Of a stretch of 64,000 nucleotides of DNA, positions 43,279-52,242 are shown in pieces. The notes under the pieces are model-generated. The model did not search any database, was not told where the DNA came from, and was given only the letters and a program-made list of their open reading frames with translations. Position 1 is the first letter of the stretch. Each line of letters starts with the position of its first letter. The translations under genes were made by a program, and so were the position numbers. Source of the DNA: an uncultured Clostridia bacterium. GTDB taxonomy: Bacteria > Bacillota > Clostridia > Christensenellales > Borkfalkiaceae. Location of the stretch: contig CALVHO010000007.1 in assembly GCA_944328445.1 (NCBI GenBank), positions 1 through 64,000 on the forward strand. The letters are read 5' to 3'.

Positions 43279-43983
43279 ATGAGTGCAGCAAATATTTTTG
43301 ATACCAAGCGCAACATCGACGTCGTCTTTTGCATCGACGGCACGGGCAGCATGTCTCCCTGCATCGAAGCGGTCAAGAGCAACGCGCGCCGTTTCCGCCG
43401 CGAGTTCGTCACGGCGATGTCCAAAATGGGCAGCGAGATCGATTCGATGCGCGTCAAGATCATCGTCTTCCGCGATTACGAGTGCGACGGCAACGAATCG
43501 ATGCAGATCAGCCCCTTCTTCGAGCTCCCCACCGACGAGGCGGAGTTCGACAAGTACATGACGGGCATCTCCGCCTCGGGCGGCGGCGACGCGCCCGAAA
43601 ACGGCCTCGAAGCGCTGTACTATGCCATGAAGTCCGATTTCACCACGGGCATGAAAGACCGCCAGGTCATCGCCCTGTTCACCGACGCCGACGCGCTCCC
43701 CCTCGGCGCGCGCAAAGGCTGCGGCGATTACCCCGCCGACATGGCTGACCGCAACGGCCTCATCGAGATGTGGTCCTGCCTCAAACAGGACAAGGACTTC
43801 AAGCTGCGAGACGTCTGCAAGCGCCTGGTCATGTTCGCCCCGTCGGGTACCGAATACGAGAAGATCAAGCCGCTTTTGACCCGCAGCATCTTCGAGCCCG
43901 TGAACATGTCGAAAGGCCTCGGCGAGATCGACTTCAAAGAGATCATCGACATCATCGCCGCGTCCGCGTCGAGCGCGATGTAA
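43279..43983 (+). CDS. TerY-like vWA protein A
   Basis: A 234-residue von Willebrand A domain protein. The MIDAS motif VVFCIDGTGSMSPCIEAV uses the DGTGSM form of DxSxS. The metal-coordinating Thr/Asp regions follow (FRDYECDGNE, SASGGGDAPENGLEALYYAM, LFTDADALPLG). Such cytoplasmic vWA proteins (TerY family) act as metal-dependent scaffolds and partner with a kinase and a PP2C phosphatase in TerY-P triads. It is nearly the same length as the next gene and clearly its paralogue. The ribosome site is AAGGAG. Confidence 0.9.
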   Translation: MSAANIFDTKRNIDVVFCIDGTGSMSPCIEAVKSNARRFRREFVTAMSKMGSEIDSMRVKIIVFRDYECDGNESMQISPFFELPTDEAEFDKYMTGISASGGGDAPENGLEALYYAMKSDFTTGMKDRQVIALFTDADALPLGARKGCGDYPADMADRNGLIEMWSCLKQDKDFKLRDVCKRLVMFAPSGTEYEKIKPLLTRSIFEPVNMSKGLGEIDFKEIIDIIAASASSAM

Positions 43984-43997
43984 CGGAGGAGACGGCC

Positions 43998-44699
43998 ATG
44001 ACCAACGCAAACCTCCTCTCCAAAGACAGGTGCGTCGACATCGTTTTTTGCATCGACGGGACGGGCAGCATGCACCCCTGCATCGAATCGGTCAAGAAAA
44101 ACGCGCTCCGCTTCCATGCGGATTTCACCCGAGCCCTGACCGGGATCGGCAGCGCCGTCTCCATGCTCCGCGCCAGGACCGTCGTCTTCCGCGATTACAA
44201 GAGCGAAGGCGCCGACGCCATCCAACCCGGCCGCTTTTACGAGCTGCCCGACGAAGAGAAAGACTTTGCCGGGCATCTCGCTCACATCCATGCGTCGGGC
44301 GGCTGCGGCGAGGACGCCAACGGCCTCGAAGCGCTGTACTATGCGATGCGCTCGGATTTTTCGACGGGCGCCAACGACCGCCAGGTCATCGTCCTGTTCG
44401 CCGATACGGACGCCATCCCGCTCGGCAAGCGCAGGCGCATCGCTTCGTACCCCAAGGACATGGTCACCCCCGACGGCCTGCTGGAAACGTGGATGTGCCT
44501 GCAAACGCGCTCCACCCGCCTCCGCGAGCGCAACAAGCGCCTGGTCATGTTCGCCCCGCCCGGCACGGTGTACGAGCGGATGGGGCAAACGTTCAACCGC
44601 AGCGTGTTCGTGCCCGTGGAGATCCACAAGGGGCTGGACGGCGTGGATTTTGACGACATCGTAAAGATCATAGCGGCGTCGGCGAGCGCGGCGTCCTGA
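43998..44699 (+). CDS. TerY-like vWA protein B
   Basis: A 233-residue paralogue of the preceding vWA protein, with MIDAS VFCIDGTGSMHPCIESVKKN and the FRDYKSEGAD, SGGCGEDANGLEALYYAM and LFADTDAIPLG blocks. Sequence is conserved through the whole domain with A, but charge differs, which suggests separate partners or a heterodimer. Fourteen bases separate the genes, including GGAGGAGACGGCC. Two vWA copies, rather than one, distinguish this locus from a basic triad. Confidence 0.9.
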   Translation: MTNANLLSKDRCVDIVFCIDGTGSMHPCIESVKKNALRFHADFTRALTGIGSAVSMLRARTVVFRDYKSEGADAIQPGRFYELPDEEKDFAGHLAHIHASGGCGEDANGLEALYYAMRSDFSTGANDRQVIVLFADTDAIPLGKRRRIASYPKDMVTPDGLLETWMCLQTRSTRLRERNKRLVMFAPPGTVYERMGQTFNRSVFVPVEIHKGLDGVDFDDIVKIIAASASAAS

Positions 44700-44733
44700 C
44701 GGGCGCCGCCTCGCCCGCACGGAGGTCAGTACA

Positions 44734-46299
44734 TTGAAATACAAAGATTTTGAAGTCCGTCCCGAATTTATCAAAGACGGGCACATCCGTTGGGTGGTCA
44801 CGGGCAACGGCCTGTACATCCTCGGCGAAAAGGGCGGCCGCTGCTGGTTCATCAAGCGGGACATGCACCTGCGCCGCCCCGTCAGGGAGATGCCCAAAGC
44901 GGTGTACGAGGCGCAAAAGCCCGTCGCCGACCACCGAGAAAAAAAGCAGCGCGCCCTGCGCGGGCTCATGAAGGGGCTGGACCGTGAAAGGGACGGCATC
45001 GTCGCCGAGACCGAAAATTTCTGGGACGATGAAAACATGTTCGTCACGGTCACGCCCTACATCGATGGCCCGTTCGCCGCGGCGGACGCGCTGTGCGGGC
45101 TGGGCCGTACGCAGTTCGTCGCCCTGGCCCTGGCCATGGCGTCCGCGCTGGACAAGCTGCACGCCTGCGGCGTCATCCACGGCGACCTGAAAGAAAAAAA
45201 CATCATCGTCACCCGCGCGGGCGGCGTCCTCAAACCGTACCTGATCGACTTCGATTCCGCCTACCCCGCCGATGCCGTCCCCGAATGGCACAGCATCGGC
45301 GGGACGGACGGCTACCGCAGCCCCGAAGCGCTCTATTACGCGGCGAAGGAGGGGAAAGTCCCGCCCGACGGGATCACCGCGGCGACGGACATCTTTTCGC
45401 TGGGCGTCGTGTACCACCGCTGGTGGACGGGCGCCTTCCCCGGCATCGACCTGGAAAGGGGAGAGCTCGGCACGGCCGTCTTCCTCGGCAAGGCGCACAC
45501 CGTCGACAAAAAGTTCGACGTCTCCCTCGGGGACAAGTGCGGCGCCACGCTGTACTCCCTCCTGGAATGGATGTTCGCCAAAGACCCCGCCGCCCGCCCG
45601 ACCGCGGGGCAGGTCGTGCAGGTCCTTTCCGACGAGCTCGAAGTGCCCGAAGCCTACCGCAAGGGCAGCGACGTCAAGGCGATCGTGCCCGAACTTTGGG
45701 AAGCGCACGCCGCCGTCGCCGAGCTTCTCGGCGAGGACGGGCTGCGCGCCAAGGGGGTGCGGGCCTTCCGCCGCGTCAACGAGGGGAGCGGCAGCGACGG
45801 GCTCGTGTACCGCGTGACGACGGCCAAAGGGGCGGAAAAAAAGTACACCGTCTCCGAACTGTGCGAAGCGGGCCTGGCCCGCCGCAAGAGCGCCGCCTTC
45901 TGCGTCCCGTGGGAGGAGCACGACATCGAATTGGAACCGTCCGACGTCTTTTTTGCCAAGGGCTACGCGGGCATCGCCCGTGCCGAGGTCAGCTACCGCA
46001 AGCTCTATCTGCTGACCACCCTCGGCGGCCGCACGATCGACAAGGGCCTCGGCTGGCTCGTCGGCACGGGCTTGGCGCACTACAAGCGGCGCGACGTCGC
46101 CGCCGATACGCCCTGGCCGGAGGACGGCGCCGCGTACGAAAGCGAAGAGCTCGCCCGTTCGGGCGTAAAGAGCGTCGCGCGCGTCGAGGTGGGCGGCCTG
46201 CACCGCTACAAGATCGTATTCGCGGAGCGCGGCGGCGACAAGACCGTCGACGGCGTTCCCGGTAAAAACATGAAACTGATGGGGTTTATCAAGGAATGA
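44734..46299 (+). CDS. Serine/threonine protein kinase of the TerY-P type
   Basis: A 521-residue kinase. The beta-3 lysine is probably K41 (CWFIKR). The catalytic loop is HGDLKEKN (H149-N156), with D151 as base. The metal-binding motif is DFD (172-174) in place of DFG. GTDGYRSPEALYY is the APE-like activation segment end, and DIFSLGVVYH is the helix F motif. There is no glycine-rich loop of classic form. Residues 310-521 are an uncharacterised C-terminal domain, with no membrane segment. It starts at TTG after GGAGGTCAGTACA. The stop overlaps the phosphatase start (ATGA), so kinase and phosphatase are coupled. Likely targets are the vWA or sigma modules. Confidence 0.9.
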   Translation: MKYKDFEVRPEFIKDGHIRWVVTGNGLYILGEKGGRCWFIKRDMHLRRPVREMPKAVYEAQKPVADHREKKQRALRGLMKGLDRERDGIVAETENFWDDENMFVTVTPYIDGPFAAADALCGLGRTQFVALALAMASALDKLHACGVIHGDLKEKNIIVTRAGGVLKPYLIDFDSAYPADAVPEWHSIGGTDGYRSPEALYYAAKEGKVPPDGITAATDIFSLGVVYHRWWTGAFPGIDLERGELGTAVFLGKAHTVDKKFDVSLGDKCGATLYSLLEWMFAKDPAARPTAGQVVQVLSDELEVPEAYRKGSDVKAIVPELWEAHAAVAELLGEDGLRAKGVRAFRRVNEGSGSDGLVYRVTTAKGAEKKYTVSELCEAGLARRKSAAFCVPWEEHDIELEPSDVFFAKGYAGIARAEVSYRKLYLLTTLGGRTIDKGLGWLVGTGLAHYKRRDVAADTPWPEDGAAYESEELARSGVKSVARVEVGGLHRYKIVFAERGGDKTVDGVPGKNMKLMGFIKE

Positions 46300-48569
46300 A
46301 CACGTTGGATCTCAGCTTTTATTCCTCGCTGAAAAACGAGGACGCAAACCCGTACGTCGGCCGCGGCGTCGTCGCCGTGGCCGACGGGCTGGGCGGCTCG
46401 GGCTCGGCGGTGCACGTGCTGCGCCCCGGCCAGAACGAAACGCTGCGCCGCATCCTGTACCACACCGTCATCCCCGCGGGCTTTCGCAGGGACGACGCGC
46501 GGCTGAACGACTATTTCGGCAAGCTGTTCGCCCCGATGACCGACGCCCGCCCCGATACCTCGGCGCTTTGGGCTTCGCGCATCGTGATGGCGCGCTTCGT
46601 GTGCGCCGTCAACGGCGGCACGGGCGCGCCCGCCGATCCGGCCGACCCGCAGGCGCGGCGCCGCCTGGCCGCGTTCATGGAGGACGGCCTGCGCGCCGTC
46701 GCGGACGGCCTCGGCCTGGAAAAGGGCAAGCTCGGCAGCCAGCTCCTGTTGCCGACCACCTTCGCCGCCGTGTTTCTGCGGGAAGGAGGGGAAGGCTTCG
46801 TCACGGCCGAAACGGTGTGGGCGGGCGATTCGCGCTGCTACGCGCTGACGGGCGAGGGACTGAAACTTTTGAGCCGCGACGACGAGGACGCGACGGGCGC
46901 CATCACCAACCTGTTCCGCGTCGGCGAGGGCTCGGCGGTGCTGCATTACCGCCGCTGCCGCCTGCAAACGCCCTGCGCGGTGTTCGCGTGCAGCGACGGC
47001 GTGTTCGACCCGTACGCAGGCCACGAGCATCTGTGCGTGGAGCACGTCCTCCTGCGCGAGATGGAGCGCGGCTCGTCGGCGGGCGAGCTGTGCCGCCGCC
47101 TGTGCGAGCACTACGCGCGCATCCGCGGCGACGACGCGACGATGGCGTTCAAGGCGGCGGGCTTTGCTTCGTACGCGGCGATGAAGCGCTTTTTCGCCCC
47201 CCGCGCCGCGGCCGTGGCACAGATGTACGAGGGCCTCGCGCGTTTCCGCCCGCGCCTGGAAGTGGCGCAGTGTTCGGAGGAAGACGTGACGGGCTACGTC
47301 CGTTCGCGCACGTCGGATAAGTTCGAGGCCGTCGTCGCCGCGGCCTGCGAGGCGCTGCGCGAGGGGAAGACAGACCCCGTCTGCGTCCCTTCCGTTTGCC
47401 GCGCCTACGAGGCCGCCTACGCCCGCCGCAAGGCCGAGGCGGAGGACGCCCGCCGCCTGCGCCGCGGCCGCCTGATCGATGCGTTCTGTGCGCGGTTCGA
47501 GGCCGAGCCCGCCGCGGCGCACCTCTTTTTCGCCCGCTCCAAAAAGCTCGGGGCGGCAGGCAAAAAGTGCAAGCGCGACGCGGGAAGGGTCATCGGGCTG
47601 GCCAACGCCCTCGTCGCCGCGCAGAAGGAATTTTCGGCCAAGGAAGCGTCGCTTAGCAGGGCGCGCGGCGAATATGCGGCGGAAAAGGCCGCCGTCCGTG
47701 AACGCGCCAGCCGCCATTGCGCCGCGTACAGGGCGCTGTGCGATGACCCGAAGCGCCGCGCGGAGTGCCTGCGCGCCTACGAGGCCTTCCGCTACATCGC
47801 GGAAACGCTCGACTTCGGCAAAGAGCCCGAAGGCGTCGCGCCGCGCGCCGAGGACGTGCGCGCCGTGCAGTCCGCCCTGAAAAAGCGCGAGGAATGGTCC
47901 GCCGCCCGCGCCGCCCTGGCCGAGGCCGAAAAAAAGGTCAAAAAGGCGGCCGAAACGTACGGCGGCGCCGTGCGCAGGTTCCTGGAAAAATACGCCGAAA
48001 AGGTCGACGCCGACCCCGCCGCGCTGTTCGGCCCCGAATTGTTGAAGATCGCAGCCGGGGACGACGTGCCCCGCGAGCCCTCCGCGCGCGCCGTGTTGCA
48101 GGACGTTCTGGCCGCGCTCCTGCCCGCCAAGGAGGAGACCGTCGGGGAGATCGTCCGCGCGCTGGCTGCGGAGCCTTCGCGGCCGTCCGCGGCGGACGCG
48201 CTCTACAACGGTACCCGCCTGTCCGCCTTCCGCCTGTTCTTCGCCACGAAGGGGGAAACGGGCGGCGCGTTCGAGGCCTTTTGCCGTGACCTGGCCGCCT
48301 TTGAAGAGGCGTACGAAAGCCTGTTCCCCGCCCCCGCCCCGCCCGCGGCCCCCGCAAAGGCAGAGCCCGCGGCCCCCGCAAGGGGAGAGACCGCGCAAGC
48401 AAAGTTTCCCGCCGCGGCGCAGGCCCCCGAAAGGGCGGCAGCGCCCGCGCCGCCTGCGGAAACGCCCGCAGGTACGGCGGCCCCCGCCGCGCAGGCGACC
48501 GTAACGCCCGCCGCGCAGGCGGCGGTGTCCGGAAAGCCGTGGGCGCCCGGCGGCGGGCCGTCGGCATAA
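46296..48569 (+). CDS. PP2C-family phosphatase with long coiled-coil tail
   Basis: A 757-residue protein. The N-terminal 290 residues are a PP2C/PPM domain (VVAVADGLGGSGSA, TVWAGDSRCYAL, CAVFACSDGVFDPY, RGDDATM), which removes phosphate from Ser/Thr. Then comes about 350 residues of charged helical, probably coiled-coil sequence (KAEAEDARRLRRGRLIDAF, ALAEAEKKVKKAAETYGG), ending with about 90 residues of Ala/Pro-rich low complexity. The tail could be a scaffold for complex formation. It is the last gene of the island and is followed by a strong terminator. Confidence 0.9.
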   Translation: MNTLDLSFYSSLKNEDANPYVGRGVVAVADGLGGSGSAVHVLRPGQNETLRRILYHTVIPAGFRRDDARLNDYFGKLFAPMTDARPDTSALWASRIVMARFVCAVNGGTGAPADPADPQARRRLAAFMEDGLRAVADGLGLEKGKLGSQLLLPTTFAAVFLREGGEGFVTAETVWAGDSRCYALTGEGLKLLSRDDEDATGAITNLFRVGEGSAVLHYRRCRLQTPCAVFACSDGVFDPYAGHEHLCVEHVLLREMERGSSAGELCRRLCEHYARIRGDDATMAFKAAGFASYAAMKRFFAPRAAAVAQMYEGLARFRPRLEVAQCSEEDVTGYVRSRTSDKFEAVVAAACEALREGKTDPVCVPSVCRAYEAAYARRKAEAEDARRLRRGRLIDAFCARFEAEPAAAHLFFARSKKLGAAGKKCKRDAGRVIGLANALVAAQKEFSAKEASLSRARGEYAAEKAAVRERASRHCAAYRALCDDPKRRAECLRAYEAFRYIAETLDFGKEPEGVAPRAEDVRAVQSALKKREEWSAARAALAEAEKKVKKAAETYGGAVRRFLEKYAEKVDADPAALFGPELLKIAAGDDVPREPSARAVLQDVLAALLPAKEETVGEIVRALAAEPSRPSAADALYNGTRLSAFRLFFATKGETGGAFEAFCRDLAAFEEAYESLFPAPAPPAAPAKAEPAAPARGETAQAKFPAAAQAPERAAAPAPPAETPAGTAAPAAQATVTPAAQAAVSGKPWAPGGGPSA

Positions 48570-48630
48570 ACGGCATGCCCAAACCCCGTGCGGGAGGCGG
48601 ACTTGTTCCGCCGCCCGCCGTTTTGTATGC

Positions 48631-48659
48631 AAAGGCCCGCGGATCGTCCGCGGGCCTTT
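48631..48659. terminator. Bidirectional terminator at the right end of the island
   Basis: AAAGGCCCGCGGA-TCG-TCCGCGGGCCTTT, a perfect stem between the convergent phosphatase and AraC genes. Confidence 0.85.
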
Positions 48660-48718
48660 CGTGTTGCAGGCAAAAACGGCCGCCGTGCGGCGGCCGCCGA
48701 TCTTGCAGGGGATGCCTG

Positions 48719-49522
48719 CTATTCGGTGACGTTGAAGGTCTTGTCGAGGTGTTCGCGGGCGGCCATGCTGCGGTAGTGCTTGGGCGTCATGCCCATCCGC
48801 TTTTTGAAGTGGTTGATGAACTGTTCGGAGGATTTGAAGCCGCACTTGACGGCGATATCGCGGATGCGTGCTTCGGAGGAGCGCAGGTACTCTTTGGCGT
48901 GCGTGAGGCGGATGCCGAGGTGGTACTGTTTGAGGCTGATGCCCGTCGTTTCCGTAAACAGGTGGCGCAGCCTTTCGTACGAATAGCCGACGTTTTCGGC
49001 GAGGAAGCTGTAATTGATGTCCGACCGCCAGTTGGTCAGGATGTATTTTTTTGTGTTGGCGATGATGACGTTGGAGAGCTTTTTGTTCTCGTTCTGTTTC
49101 AGCTGCAAGAGGTGGGAGGTCACGTAGCTGATCTTGTACAGCAGGTCTTCGGCGGCTTTTTCGCCCGCTTTCCAGTGCCCGGCGCGCGAACGGTCGTACA
49201 GCTCGCCGAGGAGGGGCAAAAGTCTTCCGATCGCGACGACGTATTTGCTCCCCGAGAGGACGACGGGCTCTTCGATGGAAAAATAATCGGTGTACAGGAC
49301 GCAGGTCAGCACGTCCGTCGTGCGGTCCGTGTGTTCAAAATGCACCTTCCTGCGCGGGATGAGGCAGACCGACAGGTCCGTATAGGGCAGCTCCTCGTTG
49401 CCGACGCTGACCGTGCCCGCGCCGTTCACGTACAATATGATCTCGTACCCGCTGTGGGCGTGGGGGAGAACGTTGTCTCCCGCGCGGTGGGTATAGTGGA
49501 CGGATTCCTCAAAAAACACCAT
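48719..49522 (-). CDS. AraC-family transcriptional regulator
   Basis: A 267-residue activator. The N-terminal cupin sensor begins VHYTHRAGDNVLPHAHSGYEIILYVNG. The C-terminal double HTH runs from about 160 to 258 (INYSFLAENVGYSYERLRHLF, then RIRDIAVKCGFKSSEQFINHFKKRMGMTPKHYR). Divergent from a carbohydrate operon, so it most likely senses a sugar and activates that operon. The start is the first ATG after GAGGCCC. Confidence 0.93.
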   Translation of the reverse strand: MVFFEESVHYTHRAGDNVLPHAHSGYEIILYVNGAGTVSVGNEELPYTDLSVCLIPRRKVHFEHTDRTTDVLTCVLYTDYFSIEEPVVLSGSKYVVAIGRLLPLLGELYDRSRAGHWKAGEKAAEDLLYKISYVTSHLLQLKQNENKKLSNVIIANTKKYILTNWRSDINYSFLAENVGYSYERLRHLFTETTGISLKQYHLGIRLTHAKEYLRSSEARIRDIAVKCGFKSSEQFINHFKKRMGMTPKHYRSMAAREHLDKTFNVTE

Positions 49523-49546
49523 GGGCGTGGGCCTCGTTTTTTTTCC

Positions 49547-49575
49547 AGTATACGCCCCGCCGCCGCGTTTGTCAA
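49547..49575 (-). promoter_or_regulatory. Promoter of the AraC regulator
   Basis: Minus strand perfect TTGACA, 17 bp, TATACT. Confidence 0.8.
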
Positions 49576-49591
49576 GGCCGAGTGGAAATTT

Positions 49592-49610
49592 TTCCTGGTA
49601 AAATCAGGAA
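49592..49610. promoter_or_regulatory. Inverted repeat, candidate AraC operator
   Basis: TTCCTG-N7-CAGGAA lies between the AraC promoter and the AT-rich region before the glycan operon. The operon's own -10 (TACAAT, 49672-49677) lacks a good -35, as expected for an activator-dependent promoter. Confidence 0.45.
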
Positions 49611-49705
49611 TTTATAGCCAAAAATGACAGTAAAGCGGAAAAAATCAGCCACATTCAACAGTTATTATCGTGTACAATGAAGGTGCAAAAGGAGGATCAC
49701 GGACG

Positions 49706-51241
49706 ATGAAAAAGACGGCGGCTCTGTTGTTGGCGATGGTTTTGTTGGCGGGCTGTGCCGCCGCGTGCGGCGGGAGGCCGAAATATGCGCTGCCTGCCGA
49801 CTTTGCGCCAAGCGAGGCGGTGGCCGACGGCACGCCCGCGTACGAGGGCAAGGTGCAGGCCGCGGGCCTGCACGAGGACGGCTATCTCGTTTCGGGCGGG
49901 GTGCCCATGCTGATGCTGGGCGGGCAGCTGCGCACCGACTTTTTCATGCACCTGGAAGGCAGGACCATCGACGAGCTCGGCGATTATTTCCGCCTGGCGC
50001 GCAGCATGAACGTCACGATGGTGCAAGTGCCGATCTGCTGGGCAGACATCGAGCCTGCGAAGGGCGAATACACCGCCGAATACGTCGAAAAGTACATAGA
50101 ATACGCCGAAGAATACGAGATGAAGCTCGAACTTCTCTGGTTCGGCAGCTACATGTGCGGCGTGACGGTGGAGGGGTATGTGCCCTCGTACATAGCGGAC
50201 GATACCCAAACGTACCCCGCCTTGCGCGACCATATGTATGACGGCTGGATCGGGCGCACCTACCTCCTGGAACCGGGCACGGACGCCCTGCTCGCGCGCG
50301 AAACGGCCGCCATGCGGTTCATGATGCAAAAAATTTATGAATACGACCGCCTGCACGGCGGGCGCCACACCGTCGTCGGGATCCAGATCGAAAACGAGCC
50401 CGACATGCTCGTCGACCCGCACCACGTCGAATACGGCGACGACCCCGACGGCGTGGCCGAAGCGCTCGTGCACCACCTCGACATGCTGGGCCGCGCGGTC
50501 ACGCAGAGCGATTACCGCTGCTATACCCGCGTGAACCTGACCGACCGCCGCTACCTTTCCTACTTTACCGAAGCGCTCGTGCCGACGGAAGGCATCGACT
50601 TCGCCGGCATCGATCCCTACAACAACCAGCTCGGGAAGGTGCGTTCGCAGCTGGAAGCGCTCAAAGCGGTGGAAGGCAATTTCCCGCACGTGGCCGAAAA
50701 CGGCGGCGAATACACCAACAACGACCAGCTCGAACTTCTGGCCATCACCATGGGCTGCGGCTACGAAGTGTTTGAAGTGGTCACCACCTCCGACCCGCAG
50801 CTCGTCGACTGGGAGCTGCGCGGCGTGTTCCATACCGACTTCACCAAAAAGGACCACACCGACCGCCTCATCGACGCCAACCGCATTTACAGGGACGGCT
50901 TTTTGGACCTTGTCCTGGCGGGGGAGGGGAACATCGCGGGCTTCAATCTGACCGTCAACGGCGGCGCGTCCTCGGTGGACGAAACGCTGGCCGCGGGCGG
51001 CGTACAGGTGCGTTACACGTCCGCCGAACGTGCCATCGCCTATGCGGCCGTGCGCGAAAACAAGGTGATCACCGTCGCGTCGACCAAGGCGGGCACCTTC
51101 ACGGTGGACGCGGATGTGGTGTACTGCGAAAAGGGCCACTACACGTTGGACGGCGTGTGGCATACCGACGCCGTGGCCGAGGTCAAGGGCGGCCGCCTGG
51201 AAGCGGAGCCCGCGGCCGTGTACCGCATGCTGACCGCCTGA
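49706..51241 (+). CDS. Lipoprotein glycoside hydrolase (GH35/GH42-like)
   Basis: A 511-residue protein with lipobox LAGC (C17). A clan-A type barrel follows: the opening FFMHLEGRTIDELGDYFRLA and NVTMVQVPICWADIEPAKGEY resembles beta-galactosidase N-termini. QIENEPD gives the presumed acid/base E231, and HVAENGGEY a candidate nucleophile E331. The C-terminus is a small beta domain. It probably cleaves terminal sugars from glycans at the cell surface. It is the first gene of the AraC-linked operon, with a strong AAAGGAGGATCACGGACG start. The exact GH family is uncertain. Confidence 0.8.
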   Translation: MKKTAALLLAMVLLAGCAAACGGRPKYALPADFAPSEAVADGTPAYEGKVQAAGLHEDGYLVSGGVPMLMLGGQLRTDFFMHLEGRTIDELGDYFRLARSMNVTMVQVPICWADIEPAKGEYTAEYVEKYIEYAEEYEMKLELLWFGSYMCGVTVEGYVPSYIADDTQTYPALRDHMYDGWIGRTYLLEPGTDALLARETAAMRFMMQKIYEYDRLHGGRHTVVGIQIENEPDMLVDPHHVEYGDDPDGVAEALVHHLDMLGRAVTQSDYRCYTRVNLTDRRYLSYFTEALVPTEGIDFAGIDPYNNQLGKVRSQLEALKAVEGNFPHVAENGGEYTNNDQLELLAITMGCGYEVFEVVTTSDPQLVDWELRGVFHTDFTKKDHTDRLIDANRIYRDGFLDLVLAGEGNIAGFNLTVNGGASSVDETLAAGGVQVRYTSAERAIAYAAVRENKVITVASTKAGTFTVDADVVYCEKGHYTLDGVWHTDAVAEVKGGRLEAEPAAVYRMLTA

Positions 51242-51251
51242 GGCAAACGAT

Positions 51252-52241
51252 ATGGAAAAACTTTCGCGCGCGCAAACGCAAACCATTGAGGGAAACGGCG
51301 GGGAGGCCAAAGCGCCGCGCCGCCTGCACAAAAAACTGCGCAAAAACGACTGGGAACTTTTGACCATGGTCTGGCTCGGGGTGCTGTTCGTGGCCGTGTT
51401 CTGCTATGCGCCCCTGTTCGGCATCGTGCTCGCCTTCAAGGACGGCAACAACGTCCTCAACATCATGAACGCCATCCTCTACGGCGATTGGGTGGGGTGG
51501 GACAACTTCCGCTCGTTTTTGGCCGACGGGGAGTTCATCGACGTGATGCTCAACACGCTCGGGCTCAATTCGCTGATGATGCTGATCAACTTCCCCGCGC
51601 CCGTGCTCTTTGCGCTGCTGCTCAACGAGATCAGGCCCGTGCGCTTTAAGCGCACGGCGCAGACCATCAGCTATTTGCCGCACTTCCTCAGCTGGGTCGT
51701 GTTCGGCGGCATCATCTCCGCCCTCGTGAACACCGATACGGGCGTTTTGAACGCTCTGCTCGTCCGTTCGGGGCTGAGCTCGGCGCCCGTCGACATCATC
51801 GGCGACCCGAAATATTTTTGGGGGCTGATCATCGTCACCTCGCTGATCAAGGGCATCGGCTGGGGCTCGATCATTTACCTGGCGGCGATCAGCGGCGTCT
51901 CCAAGGACCTGTACGAAGCGGCCGAGATCGACGGCGCGAGCCGCGTCGGGCGCATCCTGCACGTGACGCTGCCCGGCATTGCGCCCTCGGTGGTGACCTT
52001 TTTCCTGCTCTCGGTCAGCGGCATCCTCAACAGCACCGTCGAACACATCCTCGTGTTCCAGACGCAGACCAACCTTTCGCGCAGCCAGGTCATCGACACC
52101 ATGGTGCTGCAATACGGCCTCAACCACGGCATGTATTCGTACGCGACGGCCATCGGCCTGTTCAAATCGGTCATCGCCTGCGGCCTGCTCGTGGCCAGCA
52201 ATTTCCTCTGCAAAAAGCTGACGGGCAAGGGGGTGTACTGA
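51252..52241 (+). CDS. ABC sugar transporter permease, LplB type
   Basis: A 329-residue inner-membrane permease with six hydrophobic segments. The EAA loop of binding-protein-dependent permeases is DLYEAAEIDGASRVGRILHV. The N-terminal LHKKLRKNDWELLTMVWLGV and GIVLAFKDGNN match LplB/YteP-type oligosaccharide importers, which use a shared ATPase encoded elsewhere. It lies 10 bp after the hydrolase gene. Confidence 0.93.
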   Translation: MEKLSRAQTQTIEGNGGEAKAPRRLHKKLRKNDWELLTMVWLGVLFVAVFCYAPLFGIVLAFKDGNNVLNIMNAILYGDWVGWDNFRSFLADGEFIDVMLNTLGLNSLMMLINFPAPVLFALLLNEIRPVRFKRTAQTISYLPHFLSWVVFGGIISALVNTDTGVLNALLVRSGLSSAPVDIIGDPKYFWGLIIVTSLIKGIGWGSIIYLAAISGVSKDLYEAAEIDGASRVGRILHVTLPGIAPSVVTFFLLSVSGILNSTVEHILVFQTQTNLSRSQVIDTMVLQYGLNHGMYSYATAIGLFKSVIACGLLVASNFLCKKLTGKGVY

Positions 52242-52242
52242 G

